A stretch of 64,000 nucleotides of DNA from Viridibacterium silvisoli (GCF_036017035.1 NZ_JAYXHS010000001.1:1612001-1676000), one strand, 5' to 3'. Counted from the first letter of the stretch, positions 16,801 to 25,727 are shown. Notes: generated from the sequence alone by a model not told the origin. Numbers and translations are program-made.

Positions 16801-19577
16801 TCGCCTGCAAGCGTTCGCACACCGGCGTGGCGCTCGCCGCCTACGCTGGTGAAATGGATGGTGGTGTCGAGGCCGCGCAGAAGCGCGATGCGGCAGCAGC
16901 CCTGCGTGTTGCCGAAGCGCCCGCGCGTTACCGTCGTGTGCAGGACTCCATCGACATCGTGCATGCACGCGAGCACAACCTGAAGAACGTCTCGCTGCAG
17001 ATCAAGCACAACCAGTTCACCGTCGTGACCGGCGTGTCCGGCTCGGGCAAGTCGACGCTCGCGTTCGACATCCTCTTCGCCGAAGGTCAGCGTCGCTATC
17101 TCGAATCGCTCAACGCTTACGCGCGCCAGTTCGTACAGCCGGCGTCGAAGCCCGACGTGGATGCGATTCATGGCATTCCACCGACGGTTGCAATTGAGCA
17201 GCGGACCAGCCGTGGCGGCCGCAAGAGCACGGTCGGCACGCTCACCGAAGTGCATCACTTCCTGCGACTGCTGTTCGTCAAGCTCGGCACGCAGCATTGC
17301 CCGACTTGCGACTGCGCCATCGAACCGCAAAGCATGGAAGCAATTGCCGCGCGCATGCTGCGTGACTATCGCGGCCAGCGCATCGGCCTGCTCGCGCCGC
17401 TGGTGGTCAATCGCAAAGGCCTGTACACAGACCTCGCCAAGTGGGCGAAGAACAAGGGCTACACGCATCTGCGTGTCGATGGTGAATTCCTGCCGGTGTC
17501 GCCATGGCCGCGTCTGGATCGCTTCAAGGAACACAACATCGAACTGCCCGTTGCCGATGTGCAGATCGAGGCTGACAACGAAGCCGAACTGCGCGAGAAG
17601 CTCGCTGCGGCATTGGGTTTCGGCAAAGGCATCGTGCGCGTGATCACGCCCGAAGAACAGGCCGGTGTCGTGTTCTCCACGCTGCGCGCCTGCCCGTCCT
17701 GCGGCACCAGCTTCCCCGAACTCGATCCACGCCTGTTCTCGTACAACTCCAAGCACGGTTGGTGCGAGACCTGCTGCGGTACTGGCGTGCAGATTCCGGC
17801 CTGGATGAAGGACGAGGAAACGGACGTGGCCGAGATGGAGTTCGCCGGTCTCGACGACAGTGGCGAAGAGGTCGCGTGTTCAGCGTGTGACGGGCAACGT
17901 CTCAACCCCGTGGCGCTGGCCGTGCGCTATCACAACAAATCCATCGCGCAGTACAGCGAGGAGTCTGTCGGCGAACTCGCGCAGTGGGCGGCGCAACTGA
18001 AACTCAAGGGCCGCGAAGCGGAGATCGGTCGCGACATCATCAGCGAGCTGACGCATCGTCTCGCTTTCCTGCGCGACGTCGGGCTTGGCTATCTCGCGCT
18101 GGATCGCGCGGCGCCAACCCTGTCGGGTGGCGAAGCGCAGCGCATTCGTCTCGCCGCACAGCTCGGCAGCAATCTGCGTGGCGTCTGCTACGTGCTCGAC
18201 GAACCTTCGATCGGCTTGCATCCGCGCGACAACGGCGTGCTGCTGGATATGCTCGATGCCTTGCGCGAGAAGGGCAACACGGTGGTGGTCGTCGAACATG
18301 ACGAAGAGACGATCCGCCGCGCCGATGAAGTGCTCGACCTCGGGCCGGGCGCCGGTACACGTGGCGGTCGCCTCATTGCGCAAGGCACGGCTGCCGAACT
18401 CATTGCTTCAGCGGACTCGGTGACGGGCCAGTGCCTGCGCGTGCCGATGCAGCATCCGCTGCACAAGCGCAACGAAGTGGCGAAGCAAGACGAAGCCATC
18501 GAACTGGTCGGTGCCAATCTCCACAACCTGCGCAATGCTGCGGCACGTGTGCCGCTGAGTCGTCTGAGCGTGGTGACGGGCGTGTCCGGCTCGGGCAAGT
18601 CGACGCTGGCGCGCGATGTATTGCACGCATCGCTCAAGCGCCTGATTGGCGAAGAGGAAGACGCGAAGAAAGCCGCGCGCAAGAACGCTGCGCCCTTGCC
18701 ACCGCGACGCGCAGCGGGCAAACCGCCGTATGCATCGCTGACCGGCTACGAGCCCGTCGGTCGTGTACTCGAAGTCGACCAGACGCCGATCGGCAAGACG
18801 CCGCGTTCCTGCCCGGCGACCTACGTCGGTTTCTGGGATGCCATCCGCAAGCTGTTCGCCGATACGGAAGTGTCGAAGCTGCGCGGCTGGACGGCGGCGC
18901 GCTTCTCGTTCAACACGGGCGAGGGACGTTGCCCGGCATGCGAGGGCGCCGGCCAGCAGACGGTGGCGATGAACTTCCTGCCCGATGTGAAGGTGCTGTG
19001 CGATGTCTGCGGAGGCAAGCGCTTCAATGCCGACACGCTGTCGGCAACATGGCGCGGCAAGACGATTGCCGACGTGCTGCAAATGGAGATCGATGAGGCC
19101 GTCGACTTCTTCGCCGCGCATCCGTCCGTGTCGCATCCGCTCAAGCTGTTGCAGGACGTCGGCCTTGGCTACCTCACGATTGGTCAGCCATCGCCGACGC
19201 TGTCGGGCGGCGAGGCGCAGCGCATCAAGCTGGTCACTGAATTGTCGAAGGTGAAGCTCGACGGCGCCGTGCGCAACCCGCGCGCCAAGAATCCGCACAC
19301 GCTCTACGTGCTCGACGAGCCCACGGTCGGTCTGCACATGGCCGACGTGGCGAAGCTGATCCACGTACTGCATCGACTCGTCGAGGCGAACAACACGGTG
19401 CTGGTCATCGAGCACGATCTGGATGTCATGGCCGAGGCTGACTGGATCATCGACATGGGGCCGGAAGGTGGCGCGGAAGGCGGCACGGTGGTGTTCGAGG
19501 GTTCGCCTGCGAAGCTGCTCAAGGCGGATACGCATACGGCGAAGGCGTTGAGGGACTTTCTGGCGCGGCGGATCTAG
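13836..19577 (+). CDS. uvrA: Double-length (tandem-duplicated) excinuclease subunit UvrA
   Basis: 1,913 residues, about twice the usual 940. Two complete UvrA units are fused head to tail, giving four ABC cassettes. Walker A motifs lie near residues 34, 695, 1066 and 1582; four signature motifs (LSGGEVQRI, LSGGEAQRLK, LSGGEAQRIR, LSGGEAQRIK) and four Walker B motifs (DEPSIGLH or DEPTxGLH) are all intact. Zinc-finger CxxC pairs occur in both units. UvrA normally acts as a dimer that scans DNA with UvrB; this form may be a covalent dimer. Similar double UvrAs are annotated in other betaproteobacteria, usually besides a normal uvrA. Residues about 421-456 are encoded by an inserted palindromic repeat. 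ATG 13836 starts the conserved IRIRGARQNNLKN region. Confidence 0.95.
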   Translation: MSQHPYIRIRGARQNNLKNIDIDIPTGELVVVTGPSGSGKSSLVFDTLYAEGQRRYVETFSPYARQFLDRMDKPQVDRIEGVPPAIAIDQSNQVRTSRSTVGTMTELADYLKLLYARASTLYCKGCGAKVVRETPETILHELGERCPKHDDPRLAIVAALPIPENFTADEMRGHLDRQGFTRVTQQDKRMLVTVDRFRFGNTDTGRVSEALATALRLGNGLVEVHLGGEVTEKADEIWRFSADLHCAHCDIHYAEPTSSHFSFNSAVGACEACRGFGRVIGIDFGLIVPDESKSLAGGAVKPWQTESYKECQDDLMKMAKLRGVATDIAWRDLPEEHRVWVMEGEPEFKSWQRSWPKYWYGVRRFFDWLETKAYKMHIRVLLSRYRAYTDCPTCEGARLKTDSLLWRVGSKEQADAALTMFPLPLAGEGGPQDRERAGGNGALSPSPSPASGRGEQIARKRFRPHGAWLPEATLQNLPGLSIHDAMRLPIDRARDFFATLSMPGTAGEAADLVMTEIRSRISYLCEVGLGYLTLDRQSRTLSGGEVQRINLTTALGTSLVNTLFVLDEPSIGLHPRDIDRINGVMRNLRDAGNSLIVVEHDPAVMLNADRIIDIGPGPGAAGGNIVFNGTPDELRGRQDTLTAQFLGGHRKVDAGLVRQSVDAKTPRLKLLGATANNLKNVDLSLPLGRLLCVTGVSGSGKSTLIQDVLYLALKKAKGEAAETPGAFTKLIGDNLIESIVMVDQSAIGKTTRSNPASYVGAFDVIRKRFAALPEAEQRGYTAGTFSFNSGDGRCPTCGGNGFEHVEMQFLSDVYLRCPDCDGTRYRPEVLELKLKDKSIAEVLELTAIDALTFFGDDKEVVRAVQPLVDVGLDYLTLGQPVPTLSGGEAQRLKLAGHLADYSAKSAAKKKAATRGSLFLFDEPTTGLHFGDIEKLLRALRALVDAGNTVLVVEHNLDVMRAADWLIDLGPEGGDAGGEILVEGTVEDVIACKRSHTGVALAAYAGEMDGGVEAAQKRDAAAALRVAEAPARYRRVQDSIDIVHAREHNLKNVSLQIKHNQFTVVTGVSGSGKSTLAFDILFAEGQRRYLESLNAYARQFVQPASKPDVDAIHGIPPTVAIEQRTSRGGRKSTVGTLTEVHHFLRLLFVKLGTQHCPTCDCAIEPQSMEAIAARMLRDYRGQRIGLLAPLVVNRKGLYTDLAKWAKNKGYTHLRVDGEFLPVSPWPRLDRFKEHNIELPVADVQIEADNEAELREKLAAALGFGKGIVRVITPEEQAGVVFSTLRACPSCGTSFPELDPRLFSYNSKHGWCETCCGTGVQIPAWMKDEETDVAEMEFAGLDDSGEEVACSACDGQRLNPVALAVRYHNKSIAQYSEESVGELAQWAAQLKLKGREAEIGRDIISELTHRLAFLRDVGLGYLALDRAAPTLSGGEAQRIRLAAQLGSNLRGVCYVLDEPSIGLHPRDNGVLLDMLDALREKGNTVVVVEHDEETIRRADEVLDLGPGAGTRGGRLIAQGTAAELIASADSVTGQCLRVPMQHPLHKRNEVAKQDEAIELVGANLHNLRNAAARVPLSRLSVVTGVSGSGKSTLARDVLHASLKRLIGEEEDAKKAARKNAAPLPPRRAAGKPPYASLTGYEPVGRVLEVDQTPIGKTPRSCPATYVGFWDAIRKLFADTEVSKLRGWTAARFSFNTGEGRCPACEGAGQQTVAMNFLPDVKVLCDVCGGKRFNADTLSATWRGKTIADVLQMEIDEAVDFFAAHPSVSHPLKLLQDVGLGYLTIGQPSPTLSGGEAQRIKLVTELSKVKLDGAVRNPRAKNPHTLYVLDEPTVGLHMADVAKLIHVLHRLVEANNTVLVIEHDLDVMAEADWIIDMGPEGGAEGGTVVFEGSPAKLLKADTHTAKALRDFLARRI
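15098..15199. repeat. Palindromic REP-like element inside uvrA
   Basis: Left end CCCTCTCCCGCTTGCGGGA and right end its near mirror, with an inner hairpin around TGGTCCGCAGGACCGG. The type (translating to PLPLAGEG and SPSPASGRG) is familiar from intergenic regions of many proteobacteria. Here it lies in frame, without stops, in the variable linker before the first unit's RPHG segment. Related sequence occurs again downstream of uvrA. Confidence 0.85.
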
Positions 19578-20020
19578 GTTGTTGGGCGCGTAGTAATGAG
19601 TCAGGCGCGCCCGTAGCAGTCCCCTCTTCGATGCCCTCTCCCCCAACCCCCGCTCCGCGCCCCACGGTCGGGATTGTATTCCCGACCGGCTACGCGAGCG
19701 GATTGCATGCAATCCGAAACCCTCGCTTCGCCTCGCAGGCGGGCGAGGGGAGCTTCCAGTGGCTGCGCTATTCGTAAAGCTGGGGGAGGGTGGCCGTAAG
19801 GCCGGGAGAGGCGAAAGGGGGGCAAAGAGTTTGTCATGCAGTGCGAGATTCCCCCTCTCTCGCCCCTCGCGGGGCACCCTCCCCCAAAGGGGAGGGAGCC
19901 GCTGAGCCTGGGCTCGGGTAAGTCGCCGCACGAAGCCACTTTGCTTCCGTCATCGCCAACACATCGCGGCAACGTTCATGACGCTACAATCAGGCACCGA
20001 CAGCCTCGACAGGTCCCGCC
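19578..20020. repeat. Repeat-rich intergenic region, nested palindromes
   Basis: 443 bases with no gene. Contents: outer arms CCCTCTCCCCCAACCCCC (from 19634) and GGGGGAGGGTGG..CCGGGAGAGG (19782-19810), the same family as the element inside uvrA; between them, a hairpin CGGTCGGGA-TTGTAT-TCCCGACCG and a perfect 18-bp palindrome CGGATTGCATGCAATCCG; then a separate CCCTCCCCCAAAGGGGAGGG hairpin near 19878. One element seems inserted in another. The final 100 bases look like ordinary upstream sequence of the permease gene. Confidence 0.75.
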
Positions 20021-21103
20021 ATGAATAGCTCATCGCATATTCCCGAACTGATCCGCACCCTGCTTGCCGTGCTGTTGATCGCCTTGCTGCTGTTCGGCTG
20101 CTACTGGGTGCTACGCCCGTTCATCCAGGGCATGCTGTGGGCTTCATTGATCGTCGTTGCCAGCTGGCCCCTGATGTCGGGTGTGCAGGCCAAGGTGGGG
20201 GGCAGGCGCGGGCTGGCGGTGGCGATCGTGATCGTCATTCTGACCCTGGTGGTCTTCCTGCCTATCGTACTGTCCTTGCTGACCCTGATCGACAACGCGG
20301 ATGCGCTCATCGCCTGGGTGAGCTCGGCGCGCGAGGGTTTTCTGGCGACACCGCCTGACTGGGTGGTTGGCTTGCCTGTCGTCGGGCCCAAGGTGGCCAC
20401 GGAATGGCCGCGCCTGCTGGCCTCAGGCCCCGGCTCGCTGATGGGCAGCATCACGGCACATGGTCGCGAGATTGCCGCCTGGTTGATTGCGCGCGCGGGC
20501 ACGCTGGGTTCGGCCCTGCTGCACTTCACCATTACCATCATCGTGGCTGCGCTGCTCTTTCTCAATGGCGAGAAGGTTGCTGCGTTCATGCGGCGGCTCG
20601 CCATGCGCCTGGGGGGCGCGCACATCGACATGCTGGTGACGCTGGCCGGTGAAACGGTGCGTGCGGTTGCGCTGGGTATCGTGGTGACGGCGATGGTGCA
20701 ATCCGTCATCGGTGGCATCGGTCTGGCCATTGCGGGCGTACCGTTCGCCGCCGTGCTCACTTCCCTGATGCTGATGTTGTGCCTGGCTCAGCTTGGCCCG
20801 GGGCCGATTCTCATCCCGGCGGTGATCTGGCTCTTCCTGCAGGGCCATACCTGGCAAGGCGTGGTGCTGCTCGTATTCACCGTTTTTGGGCTGACACTCG
20901 ACAATGTGCTGCGCCCATTGCTGATCCAGCGCGGTGCCGATATGCCGTTCCTGATGGTGTTTGCGGGCAGTATTGGCGGTCTGGTCGGCTTCGGCTTGTT
21001 CGGCTTGTTTGTCGGGCCGGTCCTGCTGCTCGTGACCTCCGTGCTGGTGAATGCCTGGATCGAGCGCGATGTGCCTCAGAACGCCAGAGAGGCTGTCAGG
21101 TAA
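20021..21103 (+). CDS. AI-2E family transporter (YdiK/PerM-like)
   Basis: 360-residue membrane protein of the AI-2E (DUF20) family. Two hydrophobic hairpins lie at the N-terminus (residues about 10-90), followed by a soluble middle segment and a C-terminal helix block with the conserved run DNVLRPLLIQRGADMP. Family members export varied small molecules or act as antiporters; the name does not prove AI-2 transport. Start ATG 20021 follows AGGTCC. The last 28 bases overlap the 3' end of the convergent TonB receptor gene. Confidence 0.85.
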   Translation: MNSSSHIPELIRTLLAVLLIALLLFGCYWVLRPFIQGMLWASLIVVASWPLMSGVQAKVGGRRGLAVAIVIVILTLVVFLPIVLSLLTLIDNADALIAWVSSAREGFLATPPDWVVGLPVVGPKVATEWPRLLASGPGSLMGSITAHGREIAAWLIARAGTLGSALLHFTITIIVAALLFLNGEKVAAFMRRLAMRLGGAHIDMLVTLAGETVRAVALGIVVTAMVQSVIGGIGLAIAGVPFAAVLTSLMLMLCLAQLGPGPILIPAVIWLFLQGHTWQGVVLLVFTVFGLTLDNVLRPLLIQRGADMPFLMVFAGSIGGLVGFGLFGLFVGPVLLLVTSVLVNAWIERDVPQNAREAVR

Positions 21104-23127
21104 ATCATGCGCGACACGTAGTTGGCCGGCGTGTCGTTGCCGAGCGCGGACAGATAGCGTTGCTCGGCGCGATCAGGAATTTCCTGGTGGCGTTCGCCAA
21201 GGTTGATCGCATTGAGCGCCAGCTCGAGTTTCTTGCCTGCACCCAGCGTGGTGAGCCAGGCAACGCGCGCGTCGAAGCTCGTATAGGGCTTCGCCGTGTA
21301 GGAGGACACCGGCACGAAGCCGTCGCCGCCCGATAGCGAGCCCATGCGGATGCCGGTGAGCGTGCTCGACCAGCCATGACCCCATTGCTGTTGCCAGCTC
21401 AGGCTGGCCGTATAGGGCGCAATGCGGGCGTCTATGTTCTCATTGCCCGAGTGACGGTCGATGAGGGTGTGGCTGAACAGGATCTGGCTGCTGTCGACGG
21501 GCTTGAACTTGAACTGGTATTCGATGCCGCGCAAGGTGATCGGGTAGGACAGATTCACGTATTGCGATGAGCCGATCCAGGGGGTCAGCGCCGCATTCGA
21601 AGTCTGTGCTACGCGAACGACATAGTCCTTCACGCGCTCGTTGAACAGGCGCACGTCGAGGCTGCTGTCCAGTGTCTTGAAGCGGCCGAGGTAGCCCAGC
21701 TCTGCGCTGTCGATACGCGACTGCCTGAGATCCGGATTGGGCTGGTAGGCATGGACCAGCAGGGCGCCCGTCTTCGGATCGATGACGCGGACGTCGACGT
21801 TCTCCTCGAAAGTCGGGCGCTGCTGCCAGGCGCGCGACACGCCTGCGCGCAGGGTTTGTTGCGCGTCGAGCTGGGTGTTGATGAAGAGCCGCGGCGCGAA
21901 ATGGGTGGGCTGGTCGCTGAAGTGTTCCAACGAGGCACCCAGATTGAGTTGCCAGTTGCGCGACAGGTGTTCGTCCAGATTGGCGAAAGCGCGATACATG
22001 TCGGCTGGCGGCAGCTTGCCGCCGCTGAACACGTAAGGCGCTTCGACGCTGTCGCGACGCACCTCGGCACCCCACACGGTCTGTCGCTGCTCATTGGAGC
22101 TGCGGCGCTGGAATTCCAGATGGTCGCGCGTGGCGCGCCGGTTGCGTTCGAGATCGGACGTGGTCGGCCCGTATGGAAAAGGCGACGGGATGATGGCGGT
22201 CCAGCCGTCCGTGACGTTTTCGCGATTGTGATAGTAGTGCAGCAGGGTTTCTTCGCCGGCGCTGGGAGCGTGCGTCCAGGTCAGGTGCAGGGCCTGCGCG
22301 TCGCTCGTGGACTTGCGCTCGGCATTGCTGGCGAACAGCGATTTCGGATAGCCCTCGCCCTTGCTGCCCGAGCTCAGACTCAGGCGCAGGGTCAATTCGT
22401 CGGCATTGCCAAGGCGCCAGTCGGTGCGCGTCGATAGCAGGTCGACGCGACGCGCATCGTTGAGATTGGCAAAGCCATCGTCATTGTGCGAGCTGACATT
22501 AATGCGCGTGCTGAGCGCGCCGGCAGCAGCATGCGTCATCAGATCCAGGTCGTGGATATCCGCGTTACCGCCCGTGAGCCGCGCCAGATTGATGGGCTCT
22601 TGCAGGGAGTGGCGCGTGATGATGTTGATCACGCCCATGAAGGCGTTCGCACCATAGCTCACGGCATTGGGACCGCGGACCACTTCGACGCGGTCGATTT
22701 CGTCGATGCTGACAGGCAAGGCGCTCCAGTCCACGCCACCAAAGGAGCTCGGCGAATAGATGGAGCGGCCATCGACGAGCACCTGCAATTCCGAGGGGAA
22801 GGTGCTGCCCAAGCCGTGATAGGTGACCCAGTGGTTGTTGCCGCGCTCCTGGCCGATCTGCATGCCGGGCACCAGGCGGAAGACGCGCGCCAGGTCGCGG
22901 TAGCCGGTCGAGCGGATGAAGTCGCCGCTGATGACGGTGACGGCGCCCGGCGCTTCGTTGAGCGGTTGCGGCATGCGCGAAGCACTCAGCACGACGGGCA
23001 TGTCGGCAAGATAGGTGCTCTCGGCACTGGCCATGGCCTGGCTTGCGGCCAGCAGCAGGCCGCCCAGCAACGCGAGGCGTGGCGGGAGTCTGGAAACAGG
23101 TGCCCGCTGGATCAGTAACGCGGGCAT
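21076..23127 (-). CDS. TonB-dependent outer-membrane receptor (paralogue 1)
   Basis: 683 residues: signal peptide to about residue 33 (ends MASAE), a plug domain from about residue 45 (VVLSASRMPQPLNEAPGA) to NAFMGVINIITR, and a 22-strand-type barrel ending in Phe (YLTASLAF). It takes up an unknown ligand through TonB energy. No classic TonB box is obvious. The signal peptide and plug are almost the same as those of the neighbouring receptor, while the barrel differs more, so the two probably take different ligands. No Fur box or riboswitch was seen upstream. Confidence 0.92.
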   Translation of the reverse strand: MPALLIQRAPVSRLPPRLALLGGLLLAASQAMASAESTYLADMPVVLSASRMPQPLNEAPGAVTVISGDFIRSTGYRDLARVFRLVPGMQIGQERGNNHWVTYHGLGSTFPSELQVLVDGRSIYSPSSFGGVDWSALPVSIDEIDRVEVVRGPNAVSYGANAFMGVINIITRHSLQEPINLARLTGGNADIHDLDLMTHAAAGALSTRINVSSHNDDGFANLNDARRVDLLSTRTDWRLGNADELTLRLSLSSGSKGEGYPKSLFASNAERKSTSDAQALHLTWTHAPSAGEETLLHYYHNRENVTDGWTAIIPSPFPYGPTTSDLERNRRATRDHLEFQRRSSNEQRQTVWGAEVRRDSVEAPYVFSGGKLPPADMYRAFANLDEHLSRNWQLNLGASLEHFSDQPTHFAPRLFINTQLDAQQTLRAGVSRAWQQRPTFEENVDVRVIDPKTGALLVHAYQPNPDLRQSRIDSAELGYLGRFKTLDSSLDVRLFNERVKDYVVRVAQTSNAALTPWIGSSQYVNLSYPITLRGIEYQFKFKPVDSSQILFSHTLIDRHSGNENIDARIAPYTASLSWQQQWGHGWSSTLTGIRMGSLSGGDGFVPVSSYTAKPYTSFDARVAWLTTLGAGKKLELALNAINLGERHQEIPDRAEQRYLSALGNDTPANYVSRMIYLTASLAF

Positions 23128-23232
23128 CGTGCAACGTCGGTTTGTGTTGTGGTTATGGGCGTTCGCACGGACAGACGGAAAGTCAAAAAACAGGCCCCGG
23201 GAACAATCTTTGCGCCGTACGGCACGCAGCCG

Positions 23233-23247
23233 GCATATTAACCGCTC
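23233..23247 (-). promoter_or_regulatory. Duplicated promoter-like motif, receptor 1
   Basis: Minus-strand GAGCGGTTAATATGC, about 106 bases before the start codon, identical to a copy ahead of receptor 2. TAATAT inside it could serve as a -10; no good -35 is visible. Surrounding bases are also partly conserved between the two upstream regions. Confidence 0.45.
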
Positions 23248-23342
23248 TGGCAGCCCGCTGCGACTGCGTAGTCACGGCAGATTGCGTCAGGTCATTTGCT
23301 GCCGTGCAGCGCGCAGCCCTGCTGACGATTCGGGGCGACGCC

Positions 23343-25391
23343 TCAGAACTGCAGCGAGCCGGTCAGGTAGATCATCCGCGAGGCGTAGTTCGCCGGCGTG
23401 TTGTCGCCGAAGGTGGCCAGGTAGGTCTGCTCGGACCGGTCCGGCATTTCCTGATGGCGCTCGCCGATGTTGATGGCATTCAGCGCGATTTCCAGCTTCA
23501 TTTCCTTCCCCAGCGGCGTATGCCAGGCAATGCGCGCGTCAGCCGTGGTGTAGGGCTTGGCGCGGTACTGCGTCATCGGCACGAAGCCATCGCTCCCCGA
23601 CAAGGGCCCCATGCGCACGAGCGTCAGCCTGCTCGTCCAGGCGCTGGTCCACGCCTGTTGCCAGCTCAGGCTGGCTGTATAGGGCGCGATACGGTAGTTG
23701 ATGCCGTCCTGCGAGGGGCGATCGATGAGGGTGTGGCTGAACAGGATGTCGCTCGCCGCCGTGGGTTTGGCCTTGAACTGGTATTCGACGCCGCGCAGGG
23801 TGACGGGGTGCTGCAGATTCACGTATTGCGATGAGCCGATGTAGGGAGTCAGCACCGCAGTCGATGGTGCTTGCACCATCATCGTGTAATTGGTGATGCG
23901 CTCGTTGAAGAGGCGCACATCGAGACTGCTTTGCCAGGTCGTGAAACGTCCCAGGTAACCCAGCTCCGTGCTGTCGATACGCGCCTGCTTCAGGTCAGGG
24001 TTTGGTTGATTGGGATACACCAGCAGAACGCCCGTCGTCGGGTCATAGGCGCGCACGTCACCGTATTTCTGGAAAGTCAGCGGCTGCTGCCAGGCGCGTG
24101 AAAAGCCGCCGCGAAAGCTGTGCTTGGGGCTGAGCTGTGTATTGAGGAAAATGCGTGGCGCGACGTGGGTGGGCTCATTGCTGTAGTGCTCCACGGAGAC
24201 GCCAAGATTGAGTTGCCAGTTGCGTGCCAGATGCTCGTCGAGGCTGGCGAATCCGCGTGCCAGATTCTCGGGCGGCGGGTTGCCCGCGCTGTACAGGAAA
24301 GGCGAGTCGATCTCGTCGCGACGCAATTCTCCGCCCCAGACGAACTGGCGCCGTTCCGTGGTGACGCGGTACTGCCCCTCGATGTCGTTGCGCACACTGC
24401 GCCGGTCGCGGTTGAGTGGCGGGTGCGAGACCGGATAGCCATAACCGGGGGGCAGGTAGGTCGTCCAGCCGTCCGTGAGGTGTTCGCGGTTGTGGTAGTA
24501 GTGGAACAGGATCTCTTCGTTGGCGCTCGCCGCGTGCGTCCAGTTCAGGTGAGCGGTCTGCGTACTGCTCGAGGATTTACGCTCGGGATTATTGTCGAAC
24601 AAGCTTAGCGCGTAGCCCTCACCCTTGCGGACGGAGCTCTGGCTCAGGCGCATCGTCAGCTCGTCGGCATTCGACAGGCGCCAGTCCGCGCGTGCCGCCA
24701 GCGTATCGACGCGGCGCGAATCGTTGAGATTGTCGAAGCCCTCGTCGTTGTGGCTGACGGCCGAGATGCGCAGGCTGGCAGGCCCGAGCTTGGCGTGGGC
24801 CATCGCGTCCACGTCGGCGATGCCGTGGTCACCGACGCTGGCGCGTACGAGGTTGATCGGCTCCTGCAAGGTGTGCCGCGTGATGATGTTGATGGCGCCC
24901 ATGAATGCATTGGCGCCATAGGTCACCGCATTCGGACCGCGAACGACTTCGATGCGATCGATCTCGTCGATGTTCAGGGGCAGGGCGCCCCAGTCCACGC
25001 CGCCGAAGACGCTGGGCGTGTAGATCGAACGACCGTCGATGAGCACCTGCAGTTCGGACGGAAAGGTGCCGCCCAAGCCGTGATAGGTCACCCAGTAGTT
25101 GTTGCCCCGCTCCTGGCCGACCTGCATGCCGGGCACCAGACGGAAGACGCGCGCCAGATCGCGGTAACCGGTCGAGCGGATGAAATCGCCGCTGATGACG
25201 GTGATGGCGCCCGGCGCTTCGTCAAGGGGTTGCGGCATGCGTGAGGCGCTGAGCACGACGGGCAGATCGGCGAGATAGGGTTTCTCGGCGCTTGCCATGG
25301 CCTGGTTTGCGGCCAGCAGCAGGCCGCCCAGCAATGCGAGGCGTGGCGGGAGTCTGGGTGTGAGTGTCCGCAGGATCAGCAAAGCGGCCAT
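23343..25391 (-). CDS. TonB-dependent outer-membrane receptor (paralogue 2)
   Basis: 682 residues with the same build as the downstream receptor: signal peptide ending near MASAE, plug with VVLSASRMPQPLDEAPGA and NAFMGAINIITR, and a barrel ending in Phe (YLTGSLQF). Tandem paralogue from a duplication that included the upstream region, separated by 215 bases. External-loop regions of the barrel differ clearly from receptor 1. Ligand unknown; no transporter, TonB or siderophore gene adjoins. Regulation is not evident. Confidence 0.92.
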   Translation of the reverse strand: MAALLILRTLTPRLPPRLALLGGLLLAANQAMASAEKPYLADLPVVLSASRMPQPLDEAPGAITVISGDFIRSTGYRDLARVFRLVPGMQVGQERGNNYWVTYHGLGGTFPSELQVLIDGRSIYTPSVFGGVDWGALPLNIDEIDRIEVVRGPNAVTYGANAFMGAINIITRHTLQEPINLVRASVGDHGIADVDAMAHAKLGPASLRISAVSHNDEGFDNLNDSRRVDTLAARADWRLSNADELTMRLSQSSVRKGEGYALSLFDNNPERKSSSSTQTAHLNWTHAASANEEILFHYYHNREHLTDGWTTYLPPGYGYPVSHPPLNRDRRSVRNDIEGQYRVTTERRQFVWGGELRRDEIDSPFLYSAGNPPPENLARGFASLDEHLARNWQLNLGVSVEHYSNEPTHVAPRIFLNTQLSPKHSFRGGFSRAWQQPLTFQKYGDVRAYDPTTGVLLVYPNQPNPDLKQARIDSTELGYLGRFTTWQSSLDVRLFNERITNYTMMVQAPSTAVLTPYIGSSQYVNLQHPVTLRGVEYQFKAKPTAASDILFSHTLIDRPSQDGINYRIAPYTASLSWQQAWTSAWTSRLTLVRMGPLSGSDGFVPMTQYRAKPYTTADARIAWHTPLGKEMKLEIALNAINIGERHQEMPDRSEQTYLATFGDNTPANYASRMIYLTGSLQF

Positions 25392-25496
25392 CGTGCAGCG
25401 GCGTCAGGAGTTGTAGGTATTGGCGTGCGCACGGACAAACAGATGATCAAAGAAGCTGCCCCGGGAATCGACAATGCATGAAGTGCAACGCTGTGG

Positions 25497-25511
25497 GCAT
25501 ATTAACCGCTC
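25497..25511 (-). promoter_or_regulatory. Duplicated promoter-like motif, receptor 2
   Basis: Exact second copy of GAGCGGTTAATATGC, at a similar distance (about 106 bases) from its start codon as the copy before receptor 1. Confidence 0.45.
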
Positions 25512-25650
25512 AGGCGGCTTGCCGTGACCGCGCAAGCGTCATCGACGGCAATCGACGCACGCTTTGTCGTGATTTTGTCTTCTTCTTGTGGTCTTTTTGG
25601 CCGCGAGCACACATTTCAAGCCGTTTTACGGGCAAATCGGCGCGTCGGGT

Positions 25651-25679
25651 TTGAACTGCTGCCCTGCATTCGATAGCAT
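25651..25679 (+). promoter_or_regulatory. Candidate promoter of the BPSS1780-nadD operon
   Basis: TTGAAC, 17-base spacer, TAGCAT; each hexamer matches four of six consensus bases. It is in the 336-base divergent gap (25392-25727), which otherwise holds only the receptor 2 upstream motif and a T-rich patch near 25560-25600. Confidence 0.38.
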
Positions 25680-25727
25680 TGCTGACCTGCGCTTCCCCGC
25701 CCGTCGGACCTTCCGGATCGTTTCCTC

